64,000 nucleotides of DNA from Euglena gracilis (taxonomy: Eukaryota > Euglenida > Euglenophyceae > Euglenales), in the NCBI GenBank assembly GCA_039621445.1, contig CP154955.1, positions 54,565,341 to 54,629,340 of the forward strand, given 5' to 3'. The notes under the pieces were generated by a model. The model saw nothing but the letters and a program-made list of their open reading frames with translations. It made no database searches and was not told where the DNA came from. The translations under genes and the position numbers were made by a program. Position 1 is the stretch's first letter. Every line of letters starts with the position of its first letter. Of this stretch, positions 21,108-33,262 are shown one piece after another.

Positions 21108-24100
21108 GTTGCCAGAGCCGGGGATGGCTGAAAAGTATATCCCCGGGGGGGGGGGGGGGCTCAGCCGGACCTACCCACCCTACCCCCCCCAGGGGGTCCC
21201 AGACTAAAAAAACCCCAGATGTTGCCCGCTTGACAGGGAAGCACCTTGATAACGTATGGGGAGGGCTTGCTTGGCGTACCCCTGCCCCCTCTGTGGTGAT
21301 CAACCGCCAGATTTGGACAAGGCCAGATTTGGACAAGCTGATGGGGGGGGTCATTGCACAGTGGTCGGCACGGAAGCGAGGCGGTGGTGCAGGTGTTCAG
21401 TCCCTGTTTATAAACCCGCCTGGGCCGACCAAGGGACGATCTATGACCACCCTGGGGGAAAAAATGAAGGATTCCAGCCAGCATTTTCGATGATGCAGGG
21501 CGATGTGGGCATGTTTTGAGCATTGTTCAACATTTTCAGCAGCTTGTGCCGCATTTGACCATCTTTGGCCACTTTTGGCTACTTTTTTTATTGTCAATGT
21601 TTCCCCACTTTTGACCATTTTTGGTCATATTGGCCACTTTTTGCCCATTTTGACCCATTCTGACCGTTTTGCACCCCTTTTTGATCAGGTTTTTTTTCCA
21701 CCACTTTTAATGTTTTTTTGGCAACCTTTTTTGGCCATTTTCAGCCATTTTTGGCTCTTGTTATTTTTTTTGACATTGTGGCCCGTTTTTGGTCATTTTT
21801 GGCGAATTTTGACCATATTTCACTATTTTGGTTTTTTTGGATCGCTTTAGGCAATTTTCACTGCTTCTTGGTCGTTTTTGGTTGGCTGCTTGTACAGATG
21901 CGATTGACGGAAGTGGTGGTTGATGAATTGATGCAGGTACTGGAGCGGATGCGGCTACTGGAGCACCAAAAAAAAAATGGCCAAAAAGCAGCCAAGAAGC
22001 AGCAAGAAGAGGGCAAAGATGCCAAAGGCGGCAAAATTGACCAAGGAGGCCCAAAATGCATAAAGGGAGCAGCGCTCTGCATCTTCCTGCGACGCCTATG
22101 AAGTCCTCAATGGTGCCCCTTCCGCTTCTTGGTTGCTATTGACTGCATTTGGCCACATTTCGCCACTCTTGGCCCTTTTATGCTGCTTTTGGCCAATCTT
22201 TGTCATTTTTAGCTCGCTTGGTCGCTTCTCACTGCTTTTGGCACTTTTTCCACTGTGGTCCAGACCCAAAGGGGTGGGTCAGCCAAAGGGGTGGGTTTAT
22301 AAATATTCAAAGACTTATTGGCCAAACCCCCCAAAATGGCCCGCTAAACCCCCTCACGCTGGCAGTTTTTTAAGCAAAGTTTGTCGAGAATGGCATTTTT
22401 GATGACGATTGGTCTCATAAAAAATGGCCAAAAATGAGTTTGTGGGTGTTTTTGCAGCCGAATAACCATCAGTGGCCTCCAAGCACCTTCGGCCACGACC
22501 CTGGGGGTTTCGCAAGGAGGGGTCAGGTGCGGGCTGTTGGGCGGTTCTGAACCCACAACACACCAAAATGGCCTGGGGGAACCAGTGATGCCCCGGCCCT
22601 GTTTCGCGCCGCCTCACTCCCTCCAGGGCGGCCTTTAAAGGCACAGTTATTTTTTTGTCAAGGACTTCCCCTCAACAACCCTTAGGCCAGAGGGCAAACC
22701 ACCGGCCAGTCTCGGGGGTCGAACACGGTCGAAAATCCGACATTTCGAAACAGCCACGTCTTCAATGTTTTTGGGTGGATGGGCAACGGTTCAAGGATGC
22801 CAGAAATCTCTTTTTTCCCGACGTCGGTCTGTTCGGTCAAATCATGGCCAATATTTCTGCTGTTTTTTTTGTGAATTTTGCATTGAATGTGCCGGGACCA
22901 GAAATACTGCTTGAGGACCGCCCTGAATGCCACACACGCAATACCTACAACTGCGCAATGACGTGTGGGAGTTCACCCTGACCCATTTGACCTGCGTCAC
23001 AGAGCTGCCCATGCGTCGCAGAAAATAATAGGACGCCGAGGGACTCCCTGAAGGAAAGGGGTTTGTGGGTGCGCTTGTGGTTTTTCATGGCAAGCATATC
23101 GGTTATTTCTTTGTAGAAATTAATGAACAGTTTTTTTTAAGAGGTCTCGGCAGTGTTTGATTGTGGTTTGTAGTGTCTCGGCAGTGTATTTGTTTGGCTC
23201 AGCGTAGAACAGCTGGCCAGCCCCTTTTTGCTTGGTCCAGCCAAAAAAAATTCGGTCCCAAAGCGCCGAGATTGTTTGAGGAAGGTGTTCAAAAATTATC
23301 ATTTTTTCCAATCTTCCATTAAAATAAACGTGCTGTCGTGTGTTTGCATTGTTTTTTTTTGTCTGTCCGACTTCTAGCCAGTGAACAAAGTCGAAAGCCC
23401 AAAAATATCATTTGGATTTTGATGATTGTTCAAAATGATGTTTTTGGGCTTTTGACTTTGTTCACTGACTAGAAGTGGTACACGATGAAAGCACAGACAG
23501 TGACAGTGCGTTTTTTTATTGGAAGATTCTGCATGCCACATCATTAATAAATGAGGAGGTTTATGGTTGTGAATGTTTGCATTTTTTTCCTGATTTTATC
23601 TGCATTTTTTTTTCAGAGATTGCATCTATTTGGGTTTTGCACTGGCCCAAGAGTTTTGCTGTTGGTGGGGGCGGCTGATGAGAAAAATCCAACAGCGAGA
23701 AAATCACTGAATGATCAATATGCAAAATCAGGATTATTTTGCAACCACTGAGTCATGACTGCACATTTTGCAGTTTAAGCACCCCAGGGGGGGAGATGCT
23801 TGGCTTGGGCTAGAATTTTGGGCTGGCTAGGCCATCCCCTGGGGTGGGGGGGGGGGGCTGGACCCCAGCTGCACCTGACTGGGCCACTGGGCCAAAATTG
23901 GACAACAACCCAAAACCCAAAAAAATGAACCGCAAAACACAGTGTTGAAAAAATGAGCATCCGGCAACCAAAAGCACGCCCCAAGCACATTCTTGCAGCT
24001 CCCCTCCTGTGGTTTGTGCGCCTCTGTTCCCGACGCTATGGCCAGTTTTATGATGCAGGCGCTGGATTTCACACCAGAGCCCTCTACAGCGCAGGCAGCG

Positions 24101-24718
24101 CAACCGAAGGGTTTTGAAGGGTTGGCAAGGGGTTTTCTTGAGCCCCCACGAGGTTGATGGACGCTTTGATTTGGCTTCTTCCAATGCACTGAGTTTTTTT
24201 TGATCCCAAAATTATCAAAGGTTGGCTGACCCATGAAATGGACATTGATGCAGAGATAGACAGTTTGTATGAATGCATAAAATATATGGATGGAATGTGT
24301 ATGTGGATATGCATTCTATGGAAGAAGTGTGTGCGCGCATGTGTGTTTTTGCATTTATCAACAAGGGTGTCGTTAGCAGATATGATATGTGCATGATATT
24401 TCCATGCTGATGTACATGCTCAGCACACCGATTTCAGGGCCTGAAAATCTGCCATCATGCCATAGCCCCCCCCCCCCTCCCACCCACTGGCGAGGTGCCA
24501 AAACCGTTTCCAATAGAAAATGGGCTGCTTTTAGGTGCCTGCCCCTGAGAAAAAAAAGACCACGTGCCCGGCGTAACTCAGCACGATAATTTGGACCCCG
24601 CTACACCCCCCCAGGGGGGTCACTGATTATTTCCGAGAAAAAAATGAGTGATGGTTTTTTGGAAGAGTGGAGGTCTCCCCTCCCTGGGGGGGGGGGGGGT
24701 CGGTAAAAAAAATTGTAT
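21108..24718. other. Long intron with TTTTGGCCA arrays
   Basis: No exon identified. 21,540-22,270 is dominated by TTTTGGCC-type strings. 22,270-24,700 is mixed AT-rich DNA with poly-G tracts near 23,790 and 23,850. An inverted pair, CAAAGTCGAAAGCCCAAAAA near 23,387 and TTTTTGGGCTTTTGACTTTG near 23,442, suggests a small hairpin element. Confidence 0.45.
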
Positions 24719-24760
24719 GGTTTGTGTGTCTGTGTGTGTGTGTGTGTCAAACTCACACAA

Positions 24761-24794
<34 letters not shown>

Positions 24795-24835
24795 CACCCC
24801 CACACAGACACGCACACACACACCTCTCACACACA
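24719..24835. repeat. GT/CA/GA microsatellite cluster
   Basis: GT repeats are followed by their CA complement and a (GA)n tract, so the segment can fold back on itself. It lies just upstream of the exon at 24,880. Confidence 0.9.
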
Positions 24836-24879
24836 TGCGTGCAAGTTGGTTCCCCCGCCCCGGCAGCGGGCCCCGGCAG

Positions 24880-24976
24880 TGACCCCTGTGCCCCCGGTCC
24901 GGTGCTGTTCCTGGACGCCAAGCTGCCCGACGTCATGGACTTCCAGAGCGTCTCGACCCTCATCGGCCTGTCCAGG
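24880..24976 (+). CDS. Exon with VLFLD...TLIGL motif
   Basis: Acceptor CCCCGGCAG ends at 24,879. The frame reads DPCAPGPVLFLDAKLPDV then MDFQSVSTLIGLSR and ends in phase 0 at a GTGGCT donor. The exon at 41,737 carries the parallel GPRTLVLFLDDLLP and LSLTTLIGL. Strong GC-ending codons. Probably a buried beta strand followed by a helix; no family recognised. Confidence 0.65.
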
Positions 24977-25590
24977 GTGGCTGCCATGGCGTCTTTGGCA
25001 GACCCCCCCCCCAGGGCTGAACGAGATTTCCACAAACCGTATGGGTGGTGTTGGGCGCATCGACCCCCAGGGACAGATGGGAAGCCCTTTGGTATTTAGG
25101 TGGGCGGTAGGGGGGTCGGGAACGCCCCCCTCGATGTCGAGAGGGGGTGTCCGGACCCCACGCCCGCCTTGGCAGGGTCTGAAAATAGTGAACATTTTTC
25201 TTCCGACGCTGTGCGCTGGAAAATGAAAAAAAGAAAAAAGCTTTTTTCCTCATTTATCACAATTTTTGGATGCCATGGTGATTTTCACATAAGAAATTTT
25301 CGCAAAAAAATGAGCATTTTTAATTGATTTTCAAAGAAAATAAGGTATTTTTTTCAGAATTTTGGCCTGGTTTCCGGCCCTGTGTCGTCCACAAAACCGA
25401 AAAATACCCGGCCCCTTCATTTTCGAGGTGGGAGGAGGGCGCCGGTCTGTGGAAGGGGGGGAGGGGCCAGTCAGGGGAAGGAGGGGTTGACCTCGCCCGC
25501 CTGAGATACGTCGAAACGTCATGAAATCATGTTCTCCCCCCCCCCCCCCCCCCCCCGCCTGAAACCTGCCTCCTGACCCCCCCTTCCTAG

Positions 25591-25672
25591 CTTGCCCTGC
25601 CATCGCGGGACGTGCTCGGCCCCAACCTCCACGTGTGGCGTGAGCCCCTCTGGGCATACGCCGACTGGACGG
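25591..25672 (+). CDS. Exon with LHVWREP motif
   Basis: Acceptor TTCCTAG ends at 25,590; the frame starts in phase 0, matching the previous exon, and reads LALPSRDVLGPNLHVWREP then LWAYADWT. In the exon at 41,737 the same two segments (TLIGLRELLGPRLHVWREP) are fused without an intron, which supports the join. Ends at a GTGTGG donor that begins a 400 bp GT microsatellite. Confidence 0.65.
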
Positions 25673-26080
<408 letters not shown>

Positions 26081-27284
26081 CCCCGCACCCCCCCCCTTCC
26101 CGTCCGCTGCAAACCTGGTTTCCGAGAGGAGGTGGTCCCCCCCCTGCAAGCCACCATCCGGTGGCAACGGAAGTGACCAAATGAGCGGGAACGGCCACGC
26201 GCCACCAGCGGCCCGACCGTCACAAGCATGTTCCCAAAATTACAAAAAACATTCCTTTTTGTTGGAAAAATGTGAGTGACGGTTCAATCATATACCAGTG
26301 TTGCAAAATGAAAATTTATGGTTTTTTTTCCCAAGTCCCCTCCAACAAAAGTGTGCACATCCCGAAGCCTTAGTTTCCGCAATTCTTCCGTAATTTTTTT
26401 GCAATTTCCGCAATTTTTACGCAATTTTTCGAAATTTTCCCGAAGGCCTCCAGCGTCAATTCCCCCCCCCCACTGTGCAATACCTCCCCTTGAGGGGGAC
26501 TTTCAAGGGTGGGTGAGTGGGTTGGGGACACTGGTCTCCCCGGGTGATGGGGTGCGCCATGGGTCAGCCTTCAAAAGGACGGTCCAAAATTTTTTTCAAT
26601 TCGGCTGACTTTGGATGGGTTTTTGGGTGGGCGGGTGGGGAGGTGGGTGTCGGTCGACCCCAAGGGGGGGGGGATTGTTCGTGGGTGGGTTTTCGGGTAT
26701 ATTGGGTGGCCGGGAAAACCTGCGCCCTGCGCTGGAGGCTAATCAGTGAATCTATCAGTCTATTGGCTGGGTGCATGTTGTAGTTTAAGAAAATTTGACG
26801 CCCGGGGGGGGGCAGCCAGCCAGCAGCTTTTTCCAGCCAGAAGCCTTTTTCCAGCCTCGGAACCCCCCCCCCCTCAACGAGTTTTATTTATTTCCAGTCA
26901 CCCTTTGGGCGGGTGGACGCTAAAGGATTTTTTGATTTGGGAAAAAATGGGCCAAAAATGGATCAAAAATGGACGAAAATGGGTTGGAACAGGGCTGGCC
27001 AGGACATTTGGGGTCCCCCCCCCCCAAATGTCAAAAAAATGGATTTTTTGCATAAGTGGCAGTTTTCTGGACATTTTTGCAATTTCCATTTTTGGCACCC
27101 GGTTCGACCCCGGGTCAGGCCAGTCCCGGCCTGGGACCCCTAGGGGGGGGGGGGTCAGCCAGCAGTCTTTTTTTCAGCCGGCCCAAGTTTTTCAGCCTCT
27201 GGGGTGCACCCCCATGGGGGGTTCATTAAAAAAAAAGAATGCCCTGGCTGGGTGCAATCTGTTCTCTTCCCCAACTCCCTGCAG

Positions 27285-27340
27285 GCGACCACCGCCAGCT
27301 GTACGGCAATGGGATGGTGTACAGCATGGCCATGGACCAT
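27285..27340 (+). CDS. Exon reading DHRQLYGNGMVYSM
   Basis: Acceptor CCCTGCAG ends at 27,284. Two bases complete the codon left by the exon at 25,591, giving WTG then DHRQLYGNGMVYSMAMDH. A Y-G-x-G-x-V-Y-S stretch is reminiscent of family 31 galactosyltransferases, but no D-x-D motif was found nearby, so this is only a hint. The 3' end is approximate. Confidence 0.45.
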
Positions 27341-27414
27341 ACTGCCGCCTTATGCTCCCCTCAGGGGTGGCTAACTGTTTTTTTCTTGTTTTCCAGAGTG
27401 ATTTACATTGGTTG

Positions 27415-27436
27415 ATGTTGTTGCTGCTGCTGCTGT

Positions 27437-27534
<98 letters not shown>
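27415..27534. repeat. TTG trinucleotide repeat
   Basis: About 40 TTG units with a few CTG, in an intron. Encodes poly-Val, poly-Leu or poly-Asn in open frames, not taken as coding. Confidence 0.95.
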
Positions 27535-28454
27535 GCATAAGCCTCCCCAGGGAAGGGAGTGCAGTTAAAAGGCCCGAACTGCGCCAAAAGCTGGTGGAAA
27601 GATTTTGAGAAAATGGTCAGATTCATAGACACTTCCGTTTTGGGAAGGGTGTTGGGAGGTTGAAAATATGCACCGTGCAAATTTACAGTTGTTTGCTGTT
27701 TTCTTATGTTTTGGTTGCTTTGCTGCTTTTTTGCAATTTTTTTGGTTTGTTTGTTTTTTTGTAGGTGGCAATTGATGCGAGAAAATTGTGCAGCCTGTTT
27801 CTACTGTTCAATGTGATTTGTTGGGAAAGAGTCTTAAAATTTCCAAGCTCAATTCAGTAGGGTTTTTTTGTACACTCCAAAAAAAAATGATTGTATGTGC
27901 AGTTTTTGCAGTTTTATGCAGCACCGTTTTTTCAATGCCTGCGTGTGTATCCCCCCTGAGAGTTAGTGACACCACAGGAACGTTGATTTTCAAAAGGGAC
28001 TGATTGGAAAGTTTTTTATAAAGTGGCAAGTATCCACCTAATTGAGGGGGGGGGTCTGTCAGCAGTGGTATGCCATAGATCCTGCGTTGAAGACTGGCGG
28101 CCAGGCCTTATCTCACTGATTGCAGGAACCGGGGGGGGGGGGGCAGGGGGGGATGCAGCCAGTCGAAAATGGGCCAGTCCAATTTCTAGAAATGGGCCCC
28201 TCTCTGGGGGGGGGGGTCCTCCAACAGCTGCAGCTGGTGGAGAACTATTTGGCCCCCAAAGCCTGCCAGAACTGCCTTTTTTGGCTTTTTTTTGGAGATT
28301 TTTTTTGGGTACAAAATTGTCCCGGAAACACCACGTTAAAAAAAAACCTGTACCCTCCCTGTACCCTTCGACAGCGGTACGAAACGCCAACTATTCACCT
28401 TATTCCCCCGCAACCGGAACCTTCGGGGGGTTGTCTGGCGACCTTTTCTTCCAG

Positions 28455-28598
28455 ACAGTGGAAATCCCAGTGGATCCTGCGGTCTTTAAGCAAAGGCCTG
28501 CTGGAGGTGTGCCCGACGACGAAGTGGTTCGGCGACTGCGAAGCCAGTACTACCGCCTGGTGGTGTACGGTGTGCTGGGGCAGCAGCATCAGTTGTAG
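28455..28598 (+). CDS. Probable last exon of the putative secreted protein
   Basis: Acceptor TTCTTCCAG ends at 28,454. The frame reads TVEIPVDPAVFKQRPAGGVP, DDEVVRRLRSQYYRLVVYG and ends QQHQL-TAG (28,596-28,598). GC-ending codons are concentrated in the middle. Charged, helical end with no recognised domain. Taken as the 3' end of the gene starting at 15,810, though an intermediate gene end cannot be excluded. Confidence 0.5.
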   Translation, partial: TVEIPVDPAVFKQRPAGGVPDDEVVRRLRSQYYRLVVYGVLGQQHQL

Positions 28599-29314
28599 TA
28601 AGAGGCTGTTCAGATTTTGGCTAAAAATAATGGCATCACTCGTTCCACTGAGGGTTCATTTCGGGGGGACTCGCATCAGGTTCGCTGATTTCCAGGCCGG
28701 CTTAGAAGTCTCCAAAATGGTTGCGGCAATCGGGCCTCTCGGCGGGTCAACAACACGGGGAATTCCCGATGCTTTTATCCAACGAAGCAGAAACCTGACC
28801 ATCCAACCTGGTAACCGCATCTTCCATGAGGTGGCATTTCCGCTTCATGGATTCTTCAAGACAGAGCGAGCCCGTACAAACTCCAGCACCCAGAAAACTC
28901 TTTTTATTCTGTGGCGATCAGTGAAGAAATGGGGAGGGCTATAATTTGGGTGGCCGAAATGGGGGGGGGGGGATGGTTTAAATGGTCAACTCCAGATTCT
29001 GGATGAGTCCCATCATGGAAAACTCGCACAAATAAATAAAATGTTCACGCAATTCCTGAAAAATTGCTCTGTTTGTGCGATTTCTCAGATTATCATAAGT
29101 GTATTTGCATTGTGGAGGCTGAGGTTCACCGCATTTGTGGCCAACTTCCACGTGTCTAACATTTGGAACAAAGTGTCAAGACTTGTCAACTTTGGACAAT
29201 TTTGTCCGCTCGACTCTTCACACTTCACACTCCCCCTCAGCGGCACGCACTGCTTAATGCGACAGAATTGGGTGTGCGATGAGATGCTCCCGTGCCGTCC
29301 GCCTCCGTGGCCCA
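28599..29314. other. Spacer between two loci
   Basis: No gene. The frame after 28,620 is open for a while but shows no motif. A poly-G tract lies at 28,961. Confidence 0.4.
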
Positions 29315-29388
29315 GGGAGCGCCATCCGCAGCACGCCGTTCTGGGAGGAGGTGACAGCGGCCCTGCCCCCGGACCGGGTGTGGGCAGT
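29315..29388 (+). CDS. Exon reading RSTPFWEEVTAALPPDRVW
   Basis: GC-ending codons after an acceptor GTGGCCCAG. The sequence W-E-E-V-T-A-A-L is similar in pattern to WEDGARKACAAL of the first exon at 15,810, suggesting a paralogous gene start. An ATG at 29,284 in another frame was not used. Boundaries approximate. Confidence 0.45.
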
Positions 29389-29599
29389 GGTCGGGGAGGG
29401 GCAGGCCGCCCCTCTTGGTTGGGCTGGTTGGCCCAGGAAGCTTTTTGCCCGAAATATGTCCAATTTTGTTCCTCCCGCACCAAACAGTCCAGACCATGGT
29501 GAGGGTATTGAGTGAGCATAGGTTTGGTTGGCGGAGGGAGTTCAGACCCCTCCCCGGAGGGGGTCCAGACCTCCCAGTCACCAAACCCCCCCCCTAATT

Positions 29600-30305
29600 G
29601 TAGAGCGGGTGCTCTTGTAGTGGACGCTCGCTTCGCCAGAGGGGGGTGCTCTTCTATTTGGACCCTGCTCTTGTAGTGGACATCACACACATTTTCCAAC
29701 AGCGTTTCCCACTTGCCTCAATGTCCGACTCCGAGGCTAGCGTGGTGCACTCCGGTGCCCCCAGCCGGTCAGGTTGGTCCTCTGAATCGGAGTCGGAGCA
29801 TTCGTCGGCAGTGGGAGTCTGATGCACCCAAAGGTAAGCACAAAAAGTTTGATTTTAATGTTCAACTGGAGATCGGAGAATATGCACTACGAGTTAAGAG
29901 TAACTCAAAAGCAGCAAAGGATTATGGTGTAGGTCGGGCTTTTGTGCAGCGTGTGGTGAAGAAGAATCAAAAAATTCCTGATGGCAATTGCCAGTTCAAG
30001 CCCAGTCAGTTTCCGGTCCCCTCAACCTCCATTCCTCCACCTAAACCGGCAGCCAAGCGCCAACGGCAGCCGAGGTTGGGGGAATTGTTCAGCCGCTGAG
30101 CTCTGGGAAGCTTGCCTTTTTGAGGCAAGTTGCAAACCTTGCCACAATCACATGGAATGACTTGCCTTGCTTCTGCTTCCACTTTTTTTTCCAGGGGGAT
30201 GCTCTTGTAGTGGACGCTCGCTTCGTCAGAGGGGGGGGGTGCTCTGTTATTTGGACCCTGCTCTTGTAGAGGGCACGCCCTAATATTTGGGGGGTGGGGG
30301 GTTCA
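29600..30305 (+). mobile_element. DNA transposon derivative with internal direct repeats
   Basis: About 75 bp is repeated directly at 29,608-29,685 and 30,195-30,276, each containing GCTCTTGTAGTGGACGCTCG and a second GCTCTTGTAG. The outer edges form an imperfect inverted repeat (TAATTGTAGAGCGGGTGCTC left; complement of AGGGCACGCCCTAATATT right). Between them lies a frame for a DNA-binding-like protein. It is probably a shortened cut-and-paste element; the superfamily is not certain. Confidence 0.55.
29721..30099 (+). pseudogene. Transposon-borne HTH protein fragment, frameshifted
   Basis: ATG at 29,721 gives an acidic, serine-rich start (MSDSEASVVHSGAPSRSGW) that stops at TGA near 29,820. 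The next frame continues KGKHKKFDFNVQLEIGEYAL, RVKSNSKAAKDYGVGRAFVQ, then a proline- and lysine-rich tail ending in TGA at 30,099. K-x5-I-x-x-Y-A then A-A-K-x-Y-G-V-x-x-x-x-V resembles the helix-turn-helix of pogo/CENP-B and related transposases. No catalytic domain follows. A one-base frameshift or a small intron must join the halves. Confidence 0.5.
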
Positions 30306-30374
30306 CACAAACTGGGCCAGAAGCGAAGTTAGCACCGGCCATAAACAGACAAGCAGCCCAAGTGCAACTGAGGG
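30303..30374 (+). repeat. Dispersed repeat R110, 3' half
   Basis: Starts at CACAAACTGGGCCAGAAGCG and ends in AGTGCAACTGAGG, immediately downstream of the transposon derivative. The 5' half of the repeat is absent. Confidence 0.75.
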
Positions 30375-32005
30375 GGTCCAGACCCCTTCAGACCGGGGGG
30401 GGGGGGGTCGGGGAAACCAGAAAAATCTCTGGCGCAAATCATCAGAGAGGATGAAATTATTGGTAGCTTTTTAAACTTTTCAAAAAGAAAAGTTTGCAAA
30501 CCCGCAGATTTTGGCTTTTTAAGGCCCAAAAAAATATGGCGCCTTGCGCGAATTTTTTTTCAAAGGGGGGTTCTGCAGGGATCTTCACATTTCCTGAAAG
30601 GCAAATTCACGGAAATTCACGGAGGTTCACGGAAATGGGCGGAAGGCCATTTTCACGGAAATCACGGAAATTCACGGATGAAGCAGAGGGTTCGAAGTAA
30701 ATTTTGGGTCTTTTTTTGCATGTCCTTTGTGTCATTGACGATCACGATTGGGCATTGTCACAATCTCAAGACATTGCTCAATCGTGTCATTGAGCCGGGC
30801 CCTTCTGTTGCAAATGTGGACAATTCATTTGTTGTTGTGTCTGAACGTGTGTTTGTTTTTACATAATCATGGATTTATCATTTTTTATAATTTTTTCTTC
30901 CTAGCCAAGACACCCCTGAATCAGTTGGATTTTCGGGAGTCGGTGAAGAATCAAAACCTCACCCAGGCAATCACAGATTATTTTGTGGCCACTTTCCTCC
31001 ATTCTGGTCTCCCGGTCACAAAATTTGGAAAGCATCAGAGGTGTTCCCCAGAAATACACACAAGTTGAGGGTGTGTGGGTTTTTGCTTATTCAGAAAATG
31101 ACCTTCCACCTTTCCACCCAGGCTGCCAGAAGGGTCAATCGCCATATCGGTCCCCTGGGTTTTGGCAACCCATTTGGGGGCAATCAAGAAAAAAAATTCA
31201 AGGACAAAAGGTTGTTTTTTTCCCTCCTGAGCGTTTTTTACCTTCATATACAGGTGGGATGGGAACAGGAAATTCACGGAAAATCACGGAAAATCACGGA
31301 GAATCACGGAAAATCACGGATACATTTTGGCCTCGGCCAGAACAGAAATGTAAGGATCTCTGGGGTCCGATCCACCCCACCCCCCCTCCGGGTTCCAGAC
31401 CCCCCCCCCATTTAATATGTCGCTTTTTCCCGCCCATTTAATATCCGGCTTAATACCATCATTCAATACCCGCTCATTTAATACCCTGCCCACAGCTGTT
31501 TGGCCAGTTTCAAGGTTTCATCATTGTGGAAGTGCCCCCGACCGAAGTTGGCAAAGGCTTTCTGTGGGAGATTTTCCAGTTTCCCACAAGACAACTGGGG
31601 TGCCATGGTTTGCAACTTCCTCGATTTCGAAATCTGCAAAAGCTTTGTCGAGGAGCGGCCTTTTTTATCGATTTTTGGCTTTCTTTTGTCCCTCCCCCGG
31701 TGTGGGGGGAGGGGGTCAGGGTTGGGTCTCAGTGGGTACAGGACAGGACGCCTGGTGTGGGGGGGGGGGGCTGGGGTGCCCCCCCTCCCCCCCCCCCCGA
31801 AGGGGTCCAAACTGGGTAGGATTTACCCGCCCCCCCTGGATGAGCCCCCCCTTTGGACTCTGCCAGTTCTGGCCCAAAAATCGATATTTTCCAAATATCT
31901 CGAAAATGACCAGGCGTCCGGGTATGTGGGTGGTGGGTCCCATGCCGGGCTGGGGGGACCCTCAGGGTTTTCAGAAAAACCCCGGTGGAGAGGGGAGGCC
32001 TGGCA
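30375..32005. other. Intron or spacer with ATCACGG arrays and weak exon candidates
   Basis: TTCACGGAAAT and AAAATCACGG arrays lie at 30,598-30,680 and 31,265-31,322. Two weak exon candidates are 30,909-31,019 (AKTPLNQLDFRESVKNQN, after TTCCTAG) and about 31,500-31,660 (QDNWGAMVCNFLDFEICK). Both lack the GC-ending codon bias of the well-supported exons. Confidence 0.35.
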
Positions 32006-32087
32006 GGCGACCCTCCGGCCGGCTGGGAGGAGTTCTTCACGCAGGGCCAATCGCTGCGCGCCACCGCCCCGGGACTGGATTGTCCCT
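32006..32087 (+). CDS. Exon reading GWEEFFTQGQSLRATAPG
   Basis: Acceptor CCTGGCAG ends at 32,005; the frame DPPAGWEEFFTQGQSLRAT continues to LDCP and ends before GTAGTG. The codon bias is GC-ending. No family recognised; probably part of the gene or genes between 29.3 and 47.3 kb. Confidence 0.5.
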
Positions 32088-32208
32088 GTAGTGGGATCGT
32101 GTGGTTTCTCCCCCCCCCCAAATACATGCCATTTTTTTTCGTTTTGCGTTTGGAAGTGCCAAAGGTCAACACAGACGTTGAAGCACCATGCTGGTATCTG
32201 AAGTTGAT

Positions 32209-32251
32209 TAATTATTCATTTATTATTTATTTATTTATTTGATTTATATAT

Positions 32252-32306
<55 letters not shown>
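32209..32306. repeat. TTTA microsatellite
   Basis: About 22 TTTA units with minor changes. Confidence 0.95.
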
Positions 32307-32789
32307 CTTAATATTTCATTTTGTACCCGTTTCGGTTATCAGAACCCCTCGGCTTTGATCCTGTGAGTCCGGTTCGCCGTGTCCAATTGGTCCAGCATCC
32401 CAGCCCGGTTTCTGAAACTGTCACTGCTGAGCAAGAAAAGTGCACTGCAGTTTCCATTCTGTCTCAGCGGAACCGACGGCTGGCTGGGCATCTGCCACAC
32501 AAGACTATGCAGGTGCCCCAACTATGTGAGGCCAATTCCTCCAATTCTGGCAGTTGATCGCAAAAAAGGGGGGGGTGGACGCCAAGCAAGCCCCCCATCT
32601 TTTTGAGACTCCAAAAAGCATTTTTCGGTCCTTGCACTGAAGGGGTTAAGGCATGTTACGGGGCAACATACTTCACCCCCGAGGGGTTAGACTTGGGTGG
32701 CCCCCCTTCGAGTTTGAGGTTAGTTAAAAGTCAAAATGGATATTTTATGTTGTAAGTTAGAAAACTTAGCACCGGAGCAGGCTGTCAGG

Positions 32790-33035
32790 TGCCGACCCGG
32801 GGGGGGGGGGTGCCTGCCTGGGCAGGCACTCCAAGGGGACTCCCGATCCGACCCCCCCGGGGGGGGGGGGGGGGGGGGGGTAGGGCACACAGCCAAAAGT
32901 GCCCTGGCACAGACCCCAGCGCCAAAGGCGCCGGGGAGCCAAAAACGGCCTATTTTCAAAGGAATGTGCCTGGGCACAGGCCAAAATCCGACCCTACGGG
33001 GGGGGGGGGGGGTAGAGCCTGCCTGGGCAGGCACC
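32790..33035. mobile_element. Hairpin element with GTGCCTGCC...GGCAGGCAC ends
   Basis: Poly-G/poly-C blocks, GCCTGCCTGGGCAGGC palindromes at both ends (about 32,810 and 33,020) and an internal GCGCCAAAGGCGCC hairpin near 32,920. Relatives lie at 39,780-40,200 and 43,080-43,330. Target duplication not determined. Confidence 0.5.
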
Positions 33036-33185
33036 TCAAGACACTGCGGACCCCCCGGGGTTGGCAAGAAAAAAGCAGCCAGCACCGGAGGCCCCCCTCA
33101 CCATCTTCGGAACAATCCATCCATCTGGACAAATTATCAACATGCTTCTGTCGTGTCAAGCGGGCACTGGGGATGCCCCCAGCAG

Positions 33186-33262
33186 GACCGTCGCTCCGGC
33201 CCCGACCCCGCTTTCGTGCGGGAAATGCTGACGGAGAATTTCTGCCCCGCCCCACGGCCGAA
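33186..33262 (+). CDS. Exon reading SGPDPAFVREMLTENFC
   Basis: After CCCCCAGCAG the frame DRRSGPDPAFVREMLTENFC has GC-ending codons and a helix-like pattern. Its 3' limit is unclear, somewhere near 33,262. Family unknown. Confidence 0.45.
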
